A stretch of DNA of 21,717 bases from JBCAXA01 sp038534295 (GCA_038534295.1 JBCAXA010000009.1:1-21717); one strand, 5' to 3'. Shown: positions 1 to 7,603, counted from the first letter of the stretch. Made by a program: numbers and translations. The notes: generated by a model not told the origin, from the sequence alone.

Positions 1-1089
1 GCCAGCGAGGCCCCAGCCAAAGCTGTCGCGTACGCGCTGCTCCATGCCGTATTCGGCCGAAAAGCCGTAACCGCCCATCACTTGCATCGCGTTGGTCGTG
101 ACGCTGCGGACGATTTCGTTGGCGTAGCACTTAGCGGTTGAGCTTTCGAGCACGGACGGCATGCCGATCGATGCGTTGTAGACGGCCCGATAGATCAACA
201 GCCGCGACGCATCAACCTGCATCGACATCTCGGCAAGTCTGAGCTGCACGGCCTGAAAGTCGATAATCGGCTTACCGAACTGCTTGCGCTCCTGCACGTA
301 TTCGATCGCCTGCTCGAGCGCGCCTTGCGCAAGGCCCATCGACATCGTGGCGTTGCCGCAGCGCTCGAGATCGAACGCCTGCATCAGCTTTTTGAAGCCG
401 CCGGCCGGGACGATCCGGTGTAGCTTCGGCACCCGCACGTTGTCGAAGTAAACGTCGCAATGACCGACCCCGCGCCAGCCCATCAGCGCCTCATGTTTGC
501 CGAAAGACAAGCCCGGTGTGTCTTTTTCAACGTAGACGGCGCCGATGCCTTTGGCGCCCGGGTCGTCGGACATCCGGCAATAGACGACGTAGCCATCGGC
601 GTGGCCGCCGCCCGACGTCCAGCGCTTTTGACCGTTGATGACGATCTCATCGCCGTCGTCGTCGGCGCGGGTCTTCAGGTCGGTGAGCGCGGTGCCGGCG
701 TTCGGTTCCGACATACAGACGCTGACCTGAATGTCGCCAGCGCAAACGGCGGGCAGCACTTTTTGTCGTAATGCCTCGTCGGCGTAATGCTCGATCGCCT
801 TGATCGGCCCGACGCAGGACTCGAAAACGGGAAAAGCCGCCGCCGTCGAGATGCGGGCGAATTGCTCGAGCACCATAATGGCATCGAGGTTGGAGCGGGC
901 GAGGCCGCCGTATTGCTCGCCGACGTTGAGGCCGAGAAAACCCTGCTCTGCCAGCTCGTGGCGAACGGCGCGACCGGGCGGCTCGCCGGTTTGCTCGCAG
1001 TGCTCGGCGACGGCCCGCATGCGCTCATCGGCGTAGCGCTTGGCGGCGTCGCGCAGCGCCTCCTGCTCATCGCTCAGTCGAAAGTCCAT
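1..1089 (-). CDS. Acyl-CoA dehydrogenase, 3' end cut by window edge
   Basis: FAD-dependent alpha,beta-dehydrogenation of an acyl-CoA thioester in the cytoplasm. The leftward frame opens with ATG at 1089 (MDFRLSDEQEALRDAAK) and stays open for 363 codons to the window edge; family members are about 380 aa, so only the last 15-25 residues are missing. Visible landmarks are the flavin-binding stretch VSVCMSEPNAGT (about 123-133), KRWTSGGG (about 155-162) and the C-terminal helical domain with ERKQFGKPI and QVMGGYGF. At the position of the MCAD catalytic Glu (YEG) the protein reads LAG, so Gly363 replaces Glu. A Glu in FDLERC (Glu242) sits where isovaleryl-CoA dehydrogenase keeps its base. It is divergent from the catabolic operon, with a shared 202-bp control region. 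The substrate is unknown. Confidence 0.93.
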   Translation of the reverse strand, partial: MDFRLSDEQEALRDAAKRYADERMRAVAEHCEQTGEPPGRAVRHELAEQGFLGLNVGEQYGGLARSNLDAIMVLEQFARISTAAAFPVFESCVGPIKAIEHYADEALRQKVLPAVCAGDIQVSVCMSEPNAGTALTDLKTRADDDGDEIVINGQKRWTSGGGHADGYVVYCRMSDDPGAKGIGAVYVEKDTPGLSFGKHEALMGWRGVGHCDVYFDNVRVPKLHRIVPAGGFKKLMQAFDLERCGNATMSMGLAQGALEQAIEYVQERKQFGKPIIDFQAVQLRLAEMSMQVDASRLLIYRAVYNASIGMPSVLESSTAKCYANEIVRSVTTNAMQVMGGYGFSAEYGMEQRVRDSFGWGLAG

Positions 1090-1291
1090 GGCGCCCCCTG
1101 TCATCTGCCGCGAAAACGGCGTTACCCTACTGTTTTTCGTCGCTTAGTGTGCCTTTCGGGCGGGGAAAATAAAACAGTCATGACTGTTTTTTTTATGCCT
1201 CGCTTGCTACCATTTTCAGGCTCGTTCTCGCATCCGTGCCATGCCCAGCCGCGGCAGGACAGACCGAGCTGCCAGTAAAGGGGGCTTCACG
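1090..1291. promoter_or_regulatory. Divergent control region of the catabolic island
   Basis: This 202-bp non-coding stretch lies between the leftward acyl-CoA dehydrogenase and the rightward operon, so both promoters should lie here. It contains the perfect palindrome at 1171-1190 and the operon's Shine-Dalgarno (AAAGGGGG, 1277-1284). I could not assign convincing -35/-10 boxes. Confidence 0.6.
1171..1190. promoter_or_regulatory. Perfect 20-bp palindrome, probable operator
   Basis: The half site AAAACAGTCA is followed directly by its exact reverse complement TGACTGTTTT. The dyad sits about midway between two divergent catabolic genes, which suits a dimeric repressor of the TetR kind. No regulator gene is in the window next to it. 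The T-run that follows could also let it act as a weak rightward terminator, but a stem with no loop makes this less likely. Confidence 0.6.
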
Positions 1292-2053
1292 ATGGATCTT
1301 GGACTGCGCGACAAACGCGCGATCATCACCGGCGCAACGAAAGGCATCGGTCGTCGCATTCTGGAACAACTGATTGCCGAAGGGTGCACCGTCGCCACGT
1401 GCTCTCGTTCGGTCGAAGACGTCGAGGAGGTCATCGAGAAGTGCTCGACGCGCAAGGCCGAGGTCATCGGCGCTGCCTGCGACATTAAAGACAAGGACGA
1501 GTACAAAGATTGGGTCGATGACATGGTCGCACGCATGGAAGGCGTCGACATTTTCATCCCGAACGTCAGTGCCGGCGGCGGCATGGATTCGGAAAAAAAC
1601 TGGTGGAAAAACTTCGAGACCGATGTGCTCGGCACCGTACGCGGTTGTGAGGCGGTCGTGCCGCACATGCAGGAGGCCCAGTCCGGCGCAATAACGATCA
1701 TCGGCACCACGGCCGCCATCGAGACCTTCGGTGTGCCGCAGGCGTTCAACGCGATGAAAGCCGCGCTGATCACGTACGCCAAACAGCTCTCGCAGTTCGT
1801 CGGTCGCGACGCCATTCGCGTCAACGTCGTTTCTCCCGGCCCTATCGAGTTTCCCGGCGGCAGCTGGGCGATGCTGAAGGACACGATGCCGAAATGGTAT
1901 GAGAAAGTGATGAAAGATCACCCGACGCGCGAACTCGGTCGGCCCGAAGACGTCGCCAAATGCGTCGCGTTCATCTCGAGCCCCGCGGCGCGTTGGGTTA
2001 ACGGAACCAATCTGATCGTCGACGGCGGATTCACCAAGCGCGTCCAGTTCTGA
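1292..2053 (+). CDS. Short-chain dehydrogenase/reductase-like protein with altered catalytic tetrad
   Basis: Rossmann-fold SDR of 253 aa, a normal length for a classical SDR. The ATG at 1292 is chosen over the upstream in-frame ATG at 1241 because AAAGGGGG lies 7 nt before it and the protein then begins MDLGLRDKRAIITGATKGIG. The NAD(P)-binding TGxxxGIG (13-20) and the NNAG counterpart NVSAGG (91-96) are present, as is the C-terminal VNGTNLIVDGGF. The active site is odd: the Tyr of YxxxK is Phe (AFNAMK, Phe152/Lys156), the catalytic Ser position holds Thr139, and the tetrad Asn appears to be Asp111. It may have another chemistry, or a binding or structural role. It is the first gene of the operon; 4 nt separate it from the Rieske gene. 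The substrate is unknown. Confidence 0.9.
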   Translation: MDLGLRDKRAIITGATKGIGRRILEQLIAEGCTVATCSRSVEDVEEVIEKCSTRKAEVIGAACDIKDKDEYKDWVDDMVARMEGVDIFIPNVSAGGGMDSEKNWWKNFETDVLGTVRGCEAVVPHMQEAQSGAITIIGTTAAIETFGVPQAFNAMKAALITYAKQLSQFVGRDAIRVNVVSPGPIEFPGGSWAMLKDTMPKWYEKVMKDHPTRELGRPEDVAKCVAFISSPAARWVNGTNLIVDGGFTKRVQF

Positions 2054-2057
2054 ACCC

Positions 2058-3365
2058 GTGGCGAGCAAGGTCTACAAACCGGTCGAGCGCGTTGACGAAC
2101 CGAAAACATCGGGCACGCCGGTCGAACACGAACCGCTGCCCGAGCTCGGCTACGACCGTATTCCAAAAGAGCGCTATACAACGCCCGAGTACATGGAGCT
2201 CGAATGGCGCCACATGTGGAGCAAGGTGTGGCTGCTGGGTGCGTTGGAGCGCGACTTAGCGGAGCCCGGCGACTACATCTGTACGGAGATTGGCCGAGAG
2301 TCTGTCATCTTGGTCCGCCAGAAAGATGGCGGCGTCAAAGCGTTCTTCAACGTATGCCCGCATCGCGGCAATCGGCTGGTGGCTGAGGGCATGGACAACG
2401 CCGAAACGTTCAAGTGCAGCTACCACGGCTGGGAGTACGCGCTGTCCGGTCGCTTCAAGAACATTCCGAATCAAGAGCTTTTCCCGCAGGGTGCGCCGTG
2501 TGCTGGCCTCACCGAACTGCCGTGCGCGGTGTGGAACAATTTTGTTTGGTTCAGCCTCGATAAGAACGTCATGCCGTTCGACGAGTACATGGCACCGCTG
2601 AAGCAGCACTTTGAGCCCTACCATTTCGAGCGCATGACGCTAACGCGCGACGTCACGATGGAGTGGCACTGCAACTGGAAGACGTCGGTCGATGCGTTCA
2701 ACGAAACCTACCACGTCGCGGCGACCCACCCGCAGCTGCTCTGGTATCTGAATGAGATGGACGTGCAGATCGACTGCTACGACCGGCACTCGCGTTACCT
2801 GGTGCCGTTTGGCATGACGAGTCCGCGCATCGACCGCATCCCGGAAATACCGCCGCCGCTGAAGTTCATGCTGACCGAAGCGGGCCTCGATCCGGCCTCG
2901 TATCAGGGTCCCGTCGACGGCATACGCAAGACCGTGCAGAAACACCTGCGCGAGAACGCTGGTGCGGAAGGGCGCGACTATTCAGAGCTCAACGACGATC
3001 AGCTGACCGACGACTACAACTACCTGGTGTTTCCAAACATCACGTTCAACACGCACGCCGATCACTTGATGCTGTTCCGCCATCGGCCGCACGCGACCGA
3101 CCCGAATAAAATGTACTTCGATATCTGGATGCTCGAGTACATCGTCGACGAAGACGAGCTGCCGGACGAACGTCCGCGGCATCGCTACTACCAATATGGC
3201 GAAAAGTCGCTCGGCATGGTGATCGATCAGGACGGCGCCAATCTTCCGAACGTGCAGCAAGGCATGCAGAGCGCCGCGTACGAGGGTCTATGGCTCGGCG
3301 ATCTCGAAGTCCGCATACGGCATTTTCATAAAACGCTCGACGACTACATCGAAGGTAGCGACTAA
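2058..3365 (+). CDS. Rieske non-haem iron oxygenase, alpha subunit
   Basis: Catalytic subunit of a ring-hydroxylating or related Rieske oxygenase, 435 aa, typical of the family. The Rieske [2Fe-2S] ligands are C100-x-H102-x17-C120-x2-H123 (CPHRGNR...CSYHGW). The mononuclear iron site is seen in NWKTSVDAFNETYHVAATH, with His219 and His224, and probably Asp392 in DQDGANLPN. The residue that bridges the two metal centres is Glu216 rather than the Asp of naphthalene dioxygenase. The start is GTG at 2058, 4 nt after the SDR stop; no ATG precedes the conserved region until well inside it. No ferredoxin, reductase or beta subunit is nearby, so electrons must come from elsewhere in the genome. The substrate cannot be read from sequence. 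Confidence 0.95.
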   Translation: MASKVYKPVERVDEPKTSGTPVEHEPLPELGYDRIPKERYTTPEYMELEWRHMWSKVWLLGALERDLAEPGDYICTEIGRESVILVRQKDGGVKAFFNVCPHRGNRLVAEGMDNAETFKCSYHGWEYALSGRFKNIPNQELFPQGAPCAGLTELPCAVWNNFVWFSLDKNVMPFDEYMAPLKQHFEPYHFERMTLTRDVTMEWHCNWKTSVDAFNETYHVAATHPQLLWYLNEMDVQIDCYDRHSRYLVPFGMTSPRIDRIPEIPPPLKFMLTEAGLDPASYQGPVDGIRKTVQKHLRENAGAEGRDYSELNDDQLTDDYNYLVFPNITFNTHADHLMLFRHRPHATDPNKMYFDIWMLEYIVDEDELPDERPRHRYYQYGEKSLGMVIDQDGANLPNVQQGMQSAAYEGLWLGDLEVRIRHFHKTLDDYIEGSD

Positions 3366-3373
3366 GGATTGCC

Positions 3374-4342
3374 ATGACGATCGGTAAAGACGATCTGCTG
3401 CGTATGTATCGCCAAATGCGCACTATTCGCGAGTTCGAGGAACGGCTGCATCTCGAAATTCAGACGGGCGAGATCGCCGGTTTCACGCACCTCTATTCCG
3501 GCCAGGAAGCGGTCGCCGTTGGCGTTTGCGACTTGCTGGATCATGCCGACACCATCGTGTCGACCCACCGCGGCCATGGCCACTGCATTGCCAAGGGCTG
3601 CGATGTCACGGCGATGATGCTCGAGATCTACGGTCGCGCCGACGGACTTTGCAACGGCAAAGGCGGGTCCATGCACATCGCTGATTTTGAGGTCGGCATG
3701 CTCGGCGCCAACGGCATTGTCGGCGGCGGCCCGCCGATCGCGGTCGGTGCGGCTATTGCGGCGAGGATCGATAACAGCGACCGAGTCAGCGTCGCTTTTG
3801 GCGGCGACGGGTCGTCGAATCAAGGCACGGTTTTCGAAGCCATGAACATGGCTGTCGTGCTAAAAGCGCCGGCGATTTTCGTTTTCGAGAACAACGGCTA
3901 CGGCGAACACACCGGTGCCGACTATGCCGTCGGTGCCAACGACATTCGCAGCCGCTCGGAAGCCTTCGGCATGCTGTCGCTGGCCGGCGATGGCAACGAC
4001 GTCTTTGACGTGCGAGACAAGATGGCCGCCGCGCTTAAGCACGCGCGCGCCGGCAGTGGGCCGGTATCGCTCGAGTTCGCAACGCAGCGCTACTTTGGCC
4101 ACTTCGAAGGCGATCCGCAGCGCTATCGCGCCAAAGGGGAGGTTGACGAAGCGCGCACTTCCGTCGACTGCCTCAAGCAATTCCGCGAGCACGCGACTGT
4201 GATCGCCGCCGATATTAGCGACGAGCTAGATGCCATCGACAAGGCGGTGCTGGAGCTCATCGATAGCGCCGTTGCCACCGCTAAATCAGCGCCGCCGCCG
4301 ACGGCGGACGACGTGCTGACCGGCGTCTACGGCACTTACTGA
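3374..4342 (+). CDS. Thiamine-diphosphate dehydrogenase E1 alpha subunit (acetoin/pyruvate type)
   Basis: Alpha subunit of the heterotetrameric E1 of a 2-oxoacid or acetoin dehydrogenase complex; with E1-beta it decarboxylates or cleaves the substrate on ThDP and passes the acyl group to E2 lipoate. It is 322 aa, the length of AcoA and short PdhA proteins. The ThDP/Mg motif is GDGSSNQG (144-151) through ENNGYG (172-177); substrate-loop elements STHRGHGH (63-70) and GKGGSMH (95-101) are intact. The ATG at 3374 is 8 nt after the Rieske stop, with AAGGA just upstream. The next gene starts 10 nt downstream. AcoA is the closest named match that I recall, but the gene setting (oxygenase, SDR, acyl-CoA dehydrogenase) makes true acetoin use uncertain. 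Confidence 0.93.
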   Translation: MTIGKDDLLRMYRQMRTIREFEERLHLEIQTGEIAGFTHLYSGQEAVAVGVCDLLDHADTIVSTHRGHGHCIAKGCDVTAMMLEIYGRADGLCNGKGGSMHIADFEVGMLGANGIVGGGPPIAVGAAIAARIDNSDRVSVAFGGDGSSNQGTVFEAMNMAVVLKAPAIFVFENNGYGEHTGADYAVGANDIRSRSEAFGMLSLAGDGNDVFDVRDKMAAALKHARAGSGPVSLEFATQRYFGHFEGDPQRYRAKGEVDEARTSVDCLKQFREHATVIAADISDELDAIDKAVLELIDSAVATAKSAPPPTADDVLTGVYGTY

Positions 4343-4352
4343 GCATCCTGAC

Positions 4353-5366
4353 ATGGCGATCAAGAACATTCGCGAGGCAATCAACGAGACGCTGCATCAC
4401 GAAATGGAGCGCGATCCAAACGTTATCGTGCTCGGTGAGGACATCTCGGGTGGCGCAGGCACGCCGTCCGGCAAGCGTGAAGCCATCGGCGGCATTTGGG
4501 GGACGACCGGCGGGTTGCTGCCTAAATTCGGCGCCGAACGGGTCATTGACACGCCGATCTCCGAATCGGCGATAGTCGGCGCGGCGGCGGGTGCCAGCCT
4601 CGCCGGCAAGCGGGCCGTTGCCGAGCTGATGTTCGCCGACTTTATTGGCGTCTGCTTTGATCAGCTCTACAACCAGATTGCCAAGTTTCGGTACATGTTC
4701 GGCGGCGACGTTTCGTGCCCCGTGGTTATTCGGCTGATTTATGGTGCCGGCATGAATTCGGCCGCGCAGCACAGCCAAGCGATGTATTCGTTCCTGACGG
4801 CGGTGCCTGGCTTGAAAGTCGTCACGCCGACCAACGCGGCCGACGCCAAAGGTTTGTTGACGACGGCGATTCGCGACGACGACCCCGTCATGTTCTTCGA
4901 GCACAAAGCGCTTTACACGAAAAAGTGCGAAGTACCCGACGGCGAGCATCTGGTGCCTTTTGGGCGGGCGTCACTCGTGCGCCAAGGCGATGCGGCGACG
5001 GTAGTGGCCATCGGCCGCATGGTCAGTTTTGCTGAAAAGACCGCCGACAAACTCGCCAGCGAGGGTATTGGTGTTGATCTCATCGATCCACGGACGCTGA
5101 GCCCGCTCGACGAAGACACGATTATCGACAGCGTCGAGCAAACCGGTCGGCTTATCGTCGTCGATGAATCGCCGCCGCGCTGTTCGGTAGCGGGCGACAT
5201 TGCAGCGACCGTTGCAGCGAAGGCATTCAGTTCATTAAAGGCGCCAATCGAGCTCGTGACGGCACCGCACACGCCGATTCCCTTCGCGCGCGAGCTCGAG
5301 CGCGCGTACGTACCAGGCCCGGACAAGATTGAGGCCAGTATTCGACGCTGCGTCGGCTATCAATGA
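4353..5366 (+). CDS. Thiamine-diphosphate dehydrogenase E1 beta subunit (acetoin/pyruvate type)
   Basis: Partner of the preceding E1 alpha, 337 aa, full family length. The N-terminal transketolase-like pyrimidine-binding domain carries Glu71 in DTPISESAIVGAAAG, expected to contact N1' of the ThDP aminopyrimidine, and a conserved His140 in AAQHSQAMYSF. The C-terminal transketolase domain has DLIDPRTLSPLDEDTI and ends EASIRRCVGY. Its stop overlaps the E2 start (ATGA at 5363-5366), which shows translational coupling and supports assembly of E1 alpha, E1 beta and E2 as one complex. Confidence 0.94.
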   Translation: MAIKNIREAINETLHHEMERDPNVIVLGEDISGGAGTPSGKREAIGGIWGTTGGLLPKFGAERVIDTPISESAIVGAAAGASLAGKRAVAELMFADFIGVCFDQLYNQIAKFRYMFGGDVSCPVVIRLIYGAGMNSAAQHSQAMYSFLTAVPGLKVVTPTNAADAKGLLTTAIRDDDPVMFFEHKALYTKKCEVPDGEHLVPFGRASLVRQGDAATVVAIGRMVSFAEKTADKLASEGIGVDLIDPRTLSPLDEDTIIDSVEQTGRLIVVDESPPRCSVAGDIAATVAAKAFSSLKAPIELVTAPHTPIPFARELERAYVPGPDKIEASIRRCVGYQ

Positions 5367-6760
5367 GTACGCTGCGCGCATTGACGATGCCCAAGTGGGG
5401 TATCGAGATGAGCGAGGGCGTGGTCGCCGACTGGTTCATGCGCGAAGGCGAGGCTGTTGCGAAAGGCACGACCATCGCCGCGATCGAAACGGAAAAAATC
5501 GTCAACGACGTCGAAGCCGAGTTTGATACTCACTGCCTGCGCATTGTCGCCGACGTCGGCGAAGCCTATCCGGTTGGCGCATTGCTGGCCGTGTTCGGCG
5601 AGGCTGGCACGAGCGCCGGCGATGTCGATGCCTTTATTATGGGCTTCGTACCGGCAGGCGATGCTGCGGACGTCGTTGACGAGCCGCCCGCTCAGACGGT
5701 CGCATCGACGCCATCGGTAGCAGCGCCGCCCGCCGCGGCAGCAACGTCAATTCCGGCGGACATGGCGGTTAGCGTCGGCGCACGCGCGTTGCTCGCCGAA
5801 GTGAGCGTTGATCTCGGCGCGATCGACGGCAGTGGGCGTCACGGTCGAGTTCTTAAGCAAGACGTTGAACAGGCGCTCAAATCGCCACGGGCCGTTGGTG
5901 GTGTCGCGGCCATCGACAATCGGATTGGGTCAACGGTCGCCGGGCTTGCCGCAACACCCATTGCGCAGCGTCTTGCCGCGGCGCGTGGCATTGAGCTCAC
6001 CGGCATCGTCGGATCGGGCACCTACGGTCGCGTGCGGGCTCGGGACCTGCCTGACGAAATCGTCGACATCGGCGAAGACGGGCCGCAGCGGCGTCCGTTC
6101 AGTCGCATGCGCAAGCAGATCGCGCGTCGCCTAGCGGCGTCCTATCGTGAGATACCGCATTACTACCTGGAAACTCACGTCAACGTCGATGCGTTGCTCG
6201 TGGCGCGCGAACGGCGTAATCAAAGCGGTGCGATCCGAGTTTCGTTGAACGATTATTTGATTGCCGCAGTGGGCCGCACGCTCGTCAAACACCCCGACCT
6301 CAACGTGCACGTCGATGATGAAACCATCGTCGCGTTTGATGACGTCAACGTGGCGATGGCCGTTGCAATCGACGAGGGCTTAGTGACGCCGGTGATAAAG
6401 CAAGCCGATCGACTGACACTCGAGCAAATTGCTACTGAATCGCGCCGCTTGGCCGATGGGGCACGACGCGGCAATCTGCCGTTTGCCGACTTCAGTGGCG
6501 GTACGTTCACGGTGTCGAACCTCGGCATGTTCGGTGTCAGTCGGTTTACCGCGATTATCAATCCGCCGCAGGCGGCGATACTGTCGGTCGGCGCCGTCCG
6601 GCGTGTACCGCGCGAGACGGCCGACGGTATTGTGTTTGGCAACGAGCTCACCGTTACGCTCGGCTGTGATCACCGCGTCATCGACGGTGCGGTAGGCGGG
6701 GCGATGCTCGCAACGCTGAAGGCGCTACTCGAAGACCCGGCGCGCCTAGCCGGCGCATGA
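5363..6760 (+). CDS. Dihydrolipoamide acyltransferase (E2) with two tandem E3/E1-binding domains
   Basis: Core subunit of the same dehydrogenase complex, 465 aa. Domains in order: lipoyl domain (1-80) with lipoylation Lys45 in IETEKIVND; an Ala/Pro linker (about 105-132); a first peripheral subunit-binding domain (about 136-172, SVGARALLAEVSVDLGAIDGSG); a second one (about 197-230, ATPIAQRLAAARGIELTGIVG); and the acyltransferase domain (about 244-465) with the catalytic DHRVIDG (His437, Asp441). Two binding domains instead of one is the notable point. It overlaps the E1-beta stop by 4 nt, and its own stop overlaps the VOC start (6757-6760). The lipoamide dehydrogenase (E3) is not in the window. 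Confidence 0.94.
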   Translation: MSTLRALTMPKWGIEMSEGVVADWFMREGEAVAKGTTIAAIETEKIVNDVEAEFDTHCLRIVADVGEAYPVGALLAVFGEAGTSAGDVDAFIMGFVPAGDAADVVDEPPAQTVASTPSVAAPPAAAATSIPADMAVSVGARALLAEVSVDLGAIDGSGRHGRVLKQDVEQALKSPRAVGGVAAIDNRIGSTVAGLAATPIAQRLAAARGIELTGIVGSGTYGRVRARDLPDEIVDIGEDGPQRRPFSRMRKQIARRLAASYREIPHYYLETHVNVDALLVARERRNQSGAIRVSLNDYLIAAVGRTLVKHPDLNVHVDDETIVAFDDVNVAMAVAIDEGLVTPVIKQADRLTLEQIATESRRLADGARRGNLPFADFSGGTFTVSNLGMFGVSRFTAIINPPQAAILSVGAVRRVPRETADGIVFGNELTVTLGCDHRVIDGAVGGAMLATLKALLEDPARLAGA

Positions 6761-7263
6761 GCATTACCCAGTTTAGCTACGTCGTTCGCGATCTCGACGC
6801 GGCTATTGAGCATTTCGCCGATACGTTTGGCGTCGGTCCCTTCTTTGTGTTGGAGCATGTGCCGTACCGAGTTTGTCGGTTTCGCGGCGAAGCCGCCGAT
6901 ATCGACATGTCGGTCGCCATGACCTACGTCGGCGATATGCAGCTCGAACTCGTTGTGCAACACAACGATACGCCGTCGATCTTTACCGAGTTTCTCGACA
7001 AGCGCGGCGAGGGACTGCAGCACGTTGGCCGGCTCGTCGACGATATCGCCAGCGAGCTAGCCGCGTTCGCTGAGCGTGGGATCCAGCCAGTGCAGGATGG
7101 CGAAGCGGAAAACGGCACGCTGTTCGCGTACCTCGATACCGACACGATACCGGGCAGCATGCTCGAGCTGTTTCAGGTGCCGCCGGACGTTGCGAGCGCG
7201 TTCGAGTACATGAAAAAGAAAGCGGCCGAATATAGACCGGGCGTTGACCAGCGGCGCCGCTGA
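6757..7263 (+). CDS. VOC/glyoxalase-superfamily protein
   Basis: 168-aa protein with the vicinal-oxygen-chelate fold: an N-terminal beta-alpha-beta module (ITQFSYVVRDLDAAIEHFAD) and a second one ending in DTDTIPGSMLELFQVP with the conserved metal-ligand-type Glu in LELFQ. GLQHVGRLVDD (about 86-96) provides a His like that in methylmalonyl-CoA epimerase and glyoxalase_4 proteins. It is the last gene of the operon, coupled to E2 by an ATGA overlap, so it presumably handles an intermediate of the same pathway, for example epimerisation of an acyl-CoA or lyase/dioxygenase chemistry. The exact reaction cannot be told. REP repeats begin about 40 nt downstream. Confidence 0.85.
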   Translation: MSITQFSYVVRDLDAAIEHFADTFGVGPFFVLEHVPYRVCRFRGEAADIDMSVAMTYVGDMQLELVVQHNDTPSIFTEFLDKRGEGLQHVGRLVDDIASELAAFAERGIQPVQDGEAENGTLFAYLDTDTIPGSMLELFQVPPDVASAFEYMKKKAAEYRPGVDQRRR

Positions 7264-7302
7264 TTGCGCGATCCGCAAGCGTTAGGCGATTCGACCGCTT
7301 CA

Positions 7303-7385
7303 ATCGCGGGCAGAAGCCCGCTCCTACATCTCCGTTTGGCATCCGTGGTCATCGAAGATGTAGGAGCGCCCTTCCGGGCGCGATT
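7303..7385. repeat. Inverted REP pair (BIME-like), copy 1
   Basis: 83-bp unit made of two facing REP elements. The left one has the stem GCGGGC-AGAA-GCCCGC (7306-7321) followed by TCCTACATC; the right one has GATGTAGGA followed by GCGCCC-TTCC-GGGCGC (7366-7381). Read from each foot, both begin GTAGGAGCG before the hairpin, matching the known REP design of a GTAG tetranucleotide plus a stem. It lies just after the catabolic operon and between ends of convergent transcripts, where REPs are common. Confidence 0.85.
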
Positions 7386-7430
7386 GATTGGCGTCGGTGT
7401 GCTGGTCTCGCCGCTGTCGTTGAATGCCCA

Positions 7431-7458
7431 ATCGCAGGCAGAAGCCCGCTCCTACATC
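7431..7458. repeat. Single REP element
   Basis: One 28-bp copy of the left REP arm (ATCGCAGGCAGAAGCCCGCT then CCTACATC) without its inverted partner. One stem base differs from the neighbours (GCAGGC against GCGGGC), which breaks one pair. Confidence 0.8.
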
Positions 7459-7491
7459 GGGGTTTGACGCGGCAGTAATTGGATCCGGCCG

Positions 7492-7574
7492 ATCGCGGGC
7501 AGAAGCCCGCTCCTACATCTCCGTTTGGCATCAGTGGTCATCGAAGATGTAGGAGCGCCCTTCTGGGCGCGATT
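7492..7574. repeat. Inverted REP pair (BIME-like), copy 2
   Basis: Second 83-bp unit, differing from copy 1 at only two positions (one in the inner spacer, one in the right loop: TTCT for TTCC). Both stems are intact. The 340-bp gap 7264-7603 contains nothing else that I can recognise. Transcripts from the left (VOC) and right (nei) converge on it. Confidence 0.85.
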
Positions 7575-7603
7575 GGATGAAGCCCGTTAGGTCGCCGAAC
7601 GCG

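Noticed and set aside
1193..2068. Long open frame (291 codons) on the reverse strand of the SDR gene
   Set aside because: The forward frame has unmistakable SDR motifs and a ribosome binding site; the reverse product shows no domain and is a GC-rich shadow.
3374..6760. Calling the complex genes acoA, acoB and acoC outright
   Set aside because: Sequence fits AcoABC but the operon context points away from simple acetoin use, so symbols were withheld.
7303..7574. CRISPR array
   Set aside because: The repeats are palindromic REPs in both orientations with unequal spacing, and the inner spacers are themselves repeated; no cas genes are present.
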